A stretch of DNA of 64,000 nucleotides from Ramazzottius varieornatus. Its lineage: Eukaryota; Tardigrada; Eutardigrada; Parachela; Ramazzottiidae. Both the position numbers and the translations under genes were made by a program. The stretch is from assembly GCA_001949185.1 (NCBI GenBank), contig BDGG01000004.1, forward strand, positions 3,815,777-3,879,776, given 5' to 3'. Positions 60,583 through 64,000 of this stretch are shown here, one piece after another. Under the pieces are notes generated by a model. The model saw only the letters and a program-made list of their open reading frames with translations. It had not been told where the DNA came from and made no database searches. The first letter of the stretch is position 1, and every line of letters begins with the position of its first letter.

Positions 60583-62330
60583 GTTGCCCGCTAAAACTGA
60601 AATTACGATTCGCAGCAGATATAATTGTTGGTTCCAGCACGAAAACATAAAAAGGTTTTGGCCGATGGAATGAGAAGCTTGCATTAATATCCAAAAGTGG
60701 GCATACCATTTATAGCGCAAGTTGGACCGTAAGAGGGGCATCCGCGTGAAGGGAATGCTTGAGAAGAGAGCTTTGTCCAGATAAAGTATCAGCGATTCGG
60801 AATGCGTGAACAGTCATGTGGAACAAGGAAGCTAGCCCAGACTGACGACAGCCAGACACGCAGTTATCAAACAAGGTAAGCTGACAAGGAACAAACGCAG
60901 CATGGGGCTGTATTGACGTTTCTAACGTATACGCTGAAAGCGGAAACGAGAAAGAGCGAAATTTGAGGTTGCAATGCAAAAGGCATAAACTGTGCACCGG
61001 TGAGCGGCGTTCACAGGTACACACTTACCGTGACACGCCCTCCAGGTAGCGTACGTGGGAGGCGGTACGGTAAGTGCGTAGCTTCGCTTCTCCGGGCGAC
61101 GAGGCGGCAAATGCATGCTGGACTGCGTCGTTCGGCAAAGGAAAGTTTATGTACACAAAAGCTTGAGCCCAGGATAGTTCGTATTTTGGGAGAATGAAGG
61201 GTCTCAGAAATCCAGTTCAAAAAACCATGCCAAAGTCAGTTGTGGTTAATCTGGTCTCACGTTGAGGCTAAGGGAGGAACTGCCCATCAGCGGGACGAGG
61301 TTCGACAGATGAGGTGCCGCCCGTGCCGGTTCGACTATCTTGATTTCGTCTCCTTCTGGAATGCGTTGCATCGTTCACCTTGATCTTTGTTCCACATGGT
61401 CGGTAAGGTCCACATCAGGAGCCACGTGCACACACAATATTCACAAGCCCGACACTTGCACTTCCTGCAAGGACAAAAGAAATAAATAAACTGGCACTAC
61501 TGCATGATGGTAGGTAGCAGACTATGACGAATCCGAAGCTTTAACCGAGCTACTGTGGTAACTTCGGCGTAAATTTGCTTTATAATCACCAAAGAGGAAG
61601 ACTCCAGGGAGAAAATATCGTTTGATGTTTGGGGTGAAGGAACCACGTTCGTCTGGTCTCTGCAGAAGGTCTGAGCTCCTGTCTTCGGCAAATGATCAAA
61701 GCTTAAAACCCGAAGGTGCACCAGCCAAGCTTTCTTGCTTTATTTTATTACACCTTTATTTCGGCCAAAGAGGCCCGAAACAGACCAGAACTGGAAAACG
61801 ATCACCAAATGCGATTGGACTTCCGGTGGCTAAAACACATGTATAAGACAAGAAATTATGGAATAGAATAAATTCCGAATATTGGTTTCGTCAATTGTCA
61901 CACCGACAGAGACCGTTCTCTGTGTATATCACCGTTGTGAAAGTTCCAAAAAAACCACCAGCATGCCCGAAACTCAGGCAAAACATCCAATGAGCTTCTG
62001 TCGTTGGAAACGTTTCTCGACAGAATGGACAAATTATCACTTGGCAGCTGCCCTGGACGAAATCATTGGTTCAGTGGCTCGTTAAACGTCCACCCGCTCT
62101 CTTCCAAATGGAAAAACTGCAAGAACAACATCGTTTGTACTTTGAGGTCCAGATTCAGCGAAGAACAAAATATTCAACAACACCGTCCGAAGTGACGTCA
62201 CTGCGGACGAGGATTCATCAATCGCGGGAAAAATGGCAGGGCGGTTACGGCAATACGATCCAGCACAGTCACTAGACGGTACCTTACCGCACTTTCGTAC
62301 TTCGTGGGGATTTGAAGTTTGATACCTTAC
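60583..62330. other. interval between OSBPL9-like gene and LMO7-like start
   Basis: Should hold the last exon(s) and 3' UTR of the OSBPL9-like gene and the LMO7-like promoter. On the minus strand at about 61,465-61,345 an acceptor (TTTTGTCCTTGCAG) is followed by sequence that one frame reads as a Cys-rich KCKCRACEYCVC, but joining it in phase to the upstream exon gives a stop after eight codons. The expected ORP C-terminal motif was not found. Confidence 0.35.
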
Positions 62331-63831
62331 CTTGGTGGGGTAACCAGTAGCGTTAGCTTTCCGTTCTTTCTCGCCTTTCCTCTGCGCATCCTCCAAGGCA
62401 TTCTTCTCGGCAGTGGCTTTAGTTATGTCCTGAACTTTCAAAGCAGCAGTGACATTCTTCCATAACCGCCGAGACTCGAATGGATCCTGCTTGTCGATCG
62501 GACGAACACGTTTCTTTATCACTTGCAGAGTATTCACATCGATATGCTTCAATGTTCCATCCTGCAACAGCGCCCCCAAAGGATTATAGATTGTCAAGAA
62601 GCCCGAAAAACTCCATCACGAAGATCCAACTTCAGTCCTTACCTGTGTCATGGTGAAGTCGTAATTGGAGTTCCATTCGCCATTGACTTTACAAACGGGG
62701 TTCTTCGACTTTTCCGAGAAGACCTCAGCCGTAACACGATGGAGTTTCCCGCCATAGAAAGGCTAAAAGAAGACAGAAAAGAACCGTGATGATTAATGGT
62801 CTGTCACCATTATAATGACAGGAAGCCAGTGATACGGAAACAAAGAGCCATCTTATCGATCTCTAACTCACTTTCGTATGAAAGATAATCTCGGCACTGT
62901 AGCCCGTCTTCTTACATTGTAGAGCCACTTTACCACCCAGTTCGCACCAGGGTACTGTCAGGATGGATCGTGCGTAGGCCGAGGGCAATGTAAACGTGTA
63001 TTCTTCGCCGAATTCCACGAGGAAGAGACTGGCGGTTCCCACTAGATTCACACCGATAGAGAGGCCGTAAAACTTGGACTGGGTGTATATCGAGGCACTC
63101 ATGCAAATCTTCTTTTCCGGACATTCAGCGTAGAAAGCCGTCACTACAAAACAGTACTATAAAGACTCTAAGACACTACTATCGAAAGTCTGCAGTCATT
63201 GCCAACCACGCATCCACCCTTCATACACCTGCATACACTTGGCCATGCAATTTCTGTGACGAAAAAGTATTCAGGTGCGTGAAAGACCGGCCCAGTTGTT
63301 CGAGTTTAAGAGAAAATATGAAAGGAAAGACAGAGGATGGATTAGCACCGGATAACCCAAGTCTTAGTGTATCAAGCTGACTTATCCTGCAGCGGATTAC
63401 GACGGACAGAGTACCGCAACTCTCATTCAGTGTGAAAAGAGGATTACCAGGTGGGTGATGGGACACTTGTTCGCCGACAAATTTGACCCTGAGCTGCTCG
63501 CCGTTCTTCTCTCCTTCGTTGGGAACTTTATACGAGCAATGGAAGGTTTCCCCAATGATGGGATTGTAAGGCTTTTTGGCTTGAGTTCCCTGCGAGACGG
63601 TAAACAGTCAGCATTACCTCGCATTCCATTTTCTCGGGGGAGTAGTAATTATCTCGCACCTACCTTGCGGACGATATGCAGCGAGGTGAGGTACCATTCC
63701 AGGACGCCCAATATTCGTTGTTCCGGCGTTTCCATATCAGCTATCCTCAAGAGGATGTAGGCATGCCCCAAGTAATCGGCAAACATTTCCAGTAACGATC
63801 GACGCTCCAAGATGAATGTCGGCAGCGTGAC
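62331..63831 (-). CDS. OSBPL9: oxysterol-binding protein-related protein, ORP9-like (partial)
   Basis: Lipid-transfer protein acting at membrane contact sites. Five in-phase exons encode most of the ORD lipid-binding domain: 63664-63831 ([20 protein letters not shown], the lid-proximal ORP9-11 motif), 63448-63589 ([14 protein letters not shown] and EQVSHHPP, the ORP fingerprint that binds PI4P phosphates), 62872-63143 ([37 protein letters not shown]), 62643-62762 ([15 protein letters not shown]) and 62331-62561 ([40 protein letters not shown]). The family usually has [13 protein letters not shown], here split exactly at HHPP/V. The 5' part (a possible PH domain) lies beyond the right edge, and the short C-terminal exon was not located. 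The symbol rests on the [15 protein letters not shown] block and could equally be OSBPL10/11. Confidence 0.88.
63226..63277. repeat. CACCTGCATACA hairpin, copy c
   Basis: CACCTGCATACA on the left and GTATTCAGGTG on the right (one mismatch), in an intron of the OSBPL9-like gene. It shares a TTTCGTCA loop segment, in reverse, with copy a. Confidence 0.7.
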
Positions 63832-64000
63832 CTACAGACGAGGAAAACATGAACGCAACCATTACAACATTATTTTTAGTCCCAAGGGGGCAATGCACTA
63901 TCATGGCTCATTGCACTGAAAATTGGAATCTGTTCGGCGAACCCGTTTTATTCACTTCCTTCCTAGGAATGTTCCAAGGAAGACCGTTACGAGGACACAT

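Noticed and set aside
61345-61465. Cys-rich minus-strand frame KCKCRACEYCVC near the OSBPL9-like 3' end
   Set aside because: The frame does not join the upstream exon in phase (the joined frame stops after eight codons), and I know no ORP tail like it.

Overview
The window is animal nuclear DNA: multi-exon genes with GT-AG introns, many only 55-100 bp, on both strands, closely packed, with short palindromic repeats in introns and intergenic DNA. The gene complement points to an ecdysozoan (arthropod or tardigrade): an Rdl-type GABA receptor subunit, an invertebrate AMPA-type glutamate receptor, and one CH+LIM gene of the LMO7/LIMCH1/smallish family. A serine at Rdl pore position 2' recalls mites, but the species cannot be fixed from this sequence. 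Exon borders were worked out by hand from reading frame, splice consensus and remembered family sequences, so single borders may be off.

Layout. 1-105: possible C-terminal end of an upstream gene. 106-6,650: no recognised gene. 6,674-12,802 (+): Rdl-like GABA-gated chloride channel subunit in ten coding exons. 13,657-14,511 (-): unassigned 284-codon ORF with tandem repeats. 15,114-18,705 (-): NAA15, NatA auxiliary subunit. 19,367-21,684 (+): SERAC1. 21,918-27,585 (-): PCF11. 28,514-32,789 (-): PHKB, phosphorylase kinase beta. 32,856-33,227 (-): NAA38, NatC LSm-like subunit. 33,228-38,097: mostly unassigned. 38,098-42,624 (+): AMPA-type ionotropic glutamate receptor, 5' end missing. 43,098-43,841 (-): LAPTM4/DUF4728-like four-helix membrane protein. 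44,283-46,609 (+): XPNPEP3. 46,610-48,581: gene-free, with a 50-N assembly gap set in an inverted repeat. 48,582-60,582 (-): LMO7/LIMCH1-like protein. 62,331-63,831 (-): OSBPL9-like oxysterol-binding protein, running off the right edge.

These are unrelated housekeeping and neuronal genes rather than a pathway cluster. Local arrangements worth noting: SERAC1 and PCF11 converge with apparently overlapping 3' UTRs; NAA15/SERAC1 and LAPTM-like/XPNPEP3 are head to head over short shared upstream regions; NAA38 and PHKB are tandem and only 66 bp apart.

Two short palindromic repeat families recur. One is a MITE-like hairpin of about 120 bp (nine copies recognised, most of them in introns) with a conserved GTGGCGCAC stem base and a conserved asymmetric loop. 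The other is a small hairpin with CACCTGCATACA arms, found three times, each time inside an intron.
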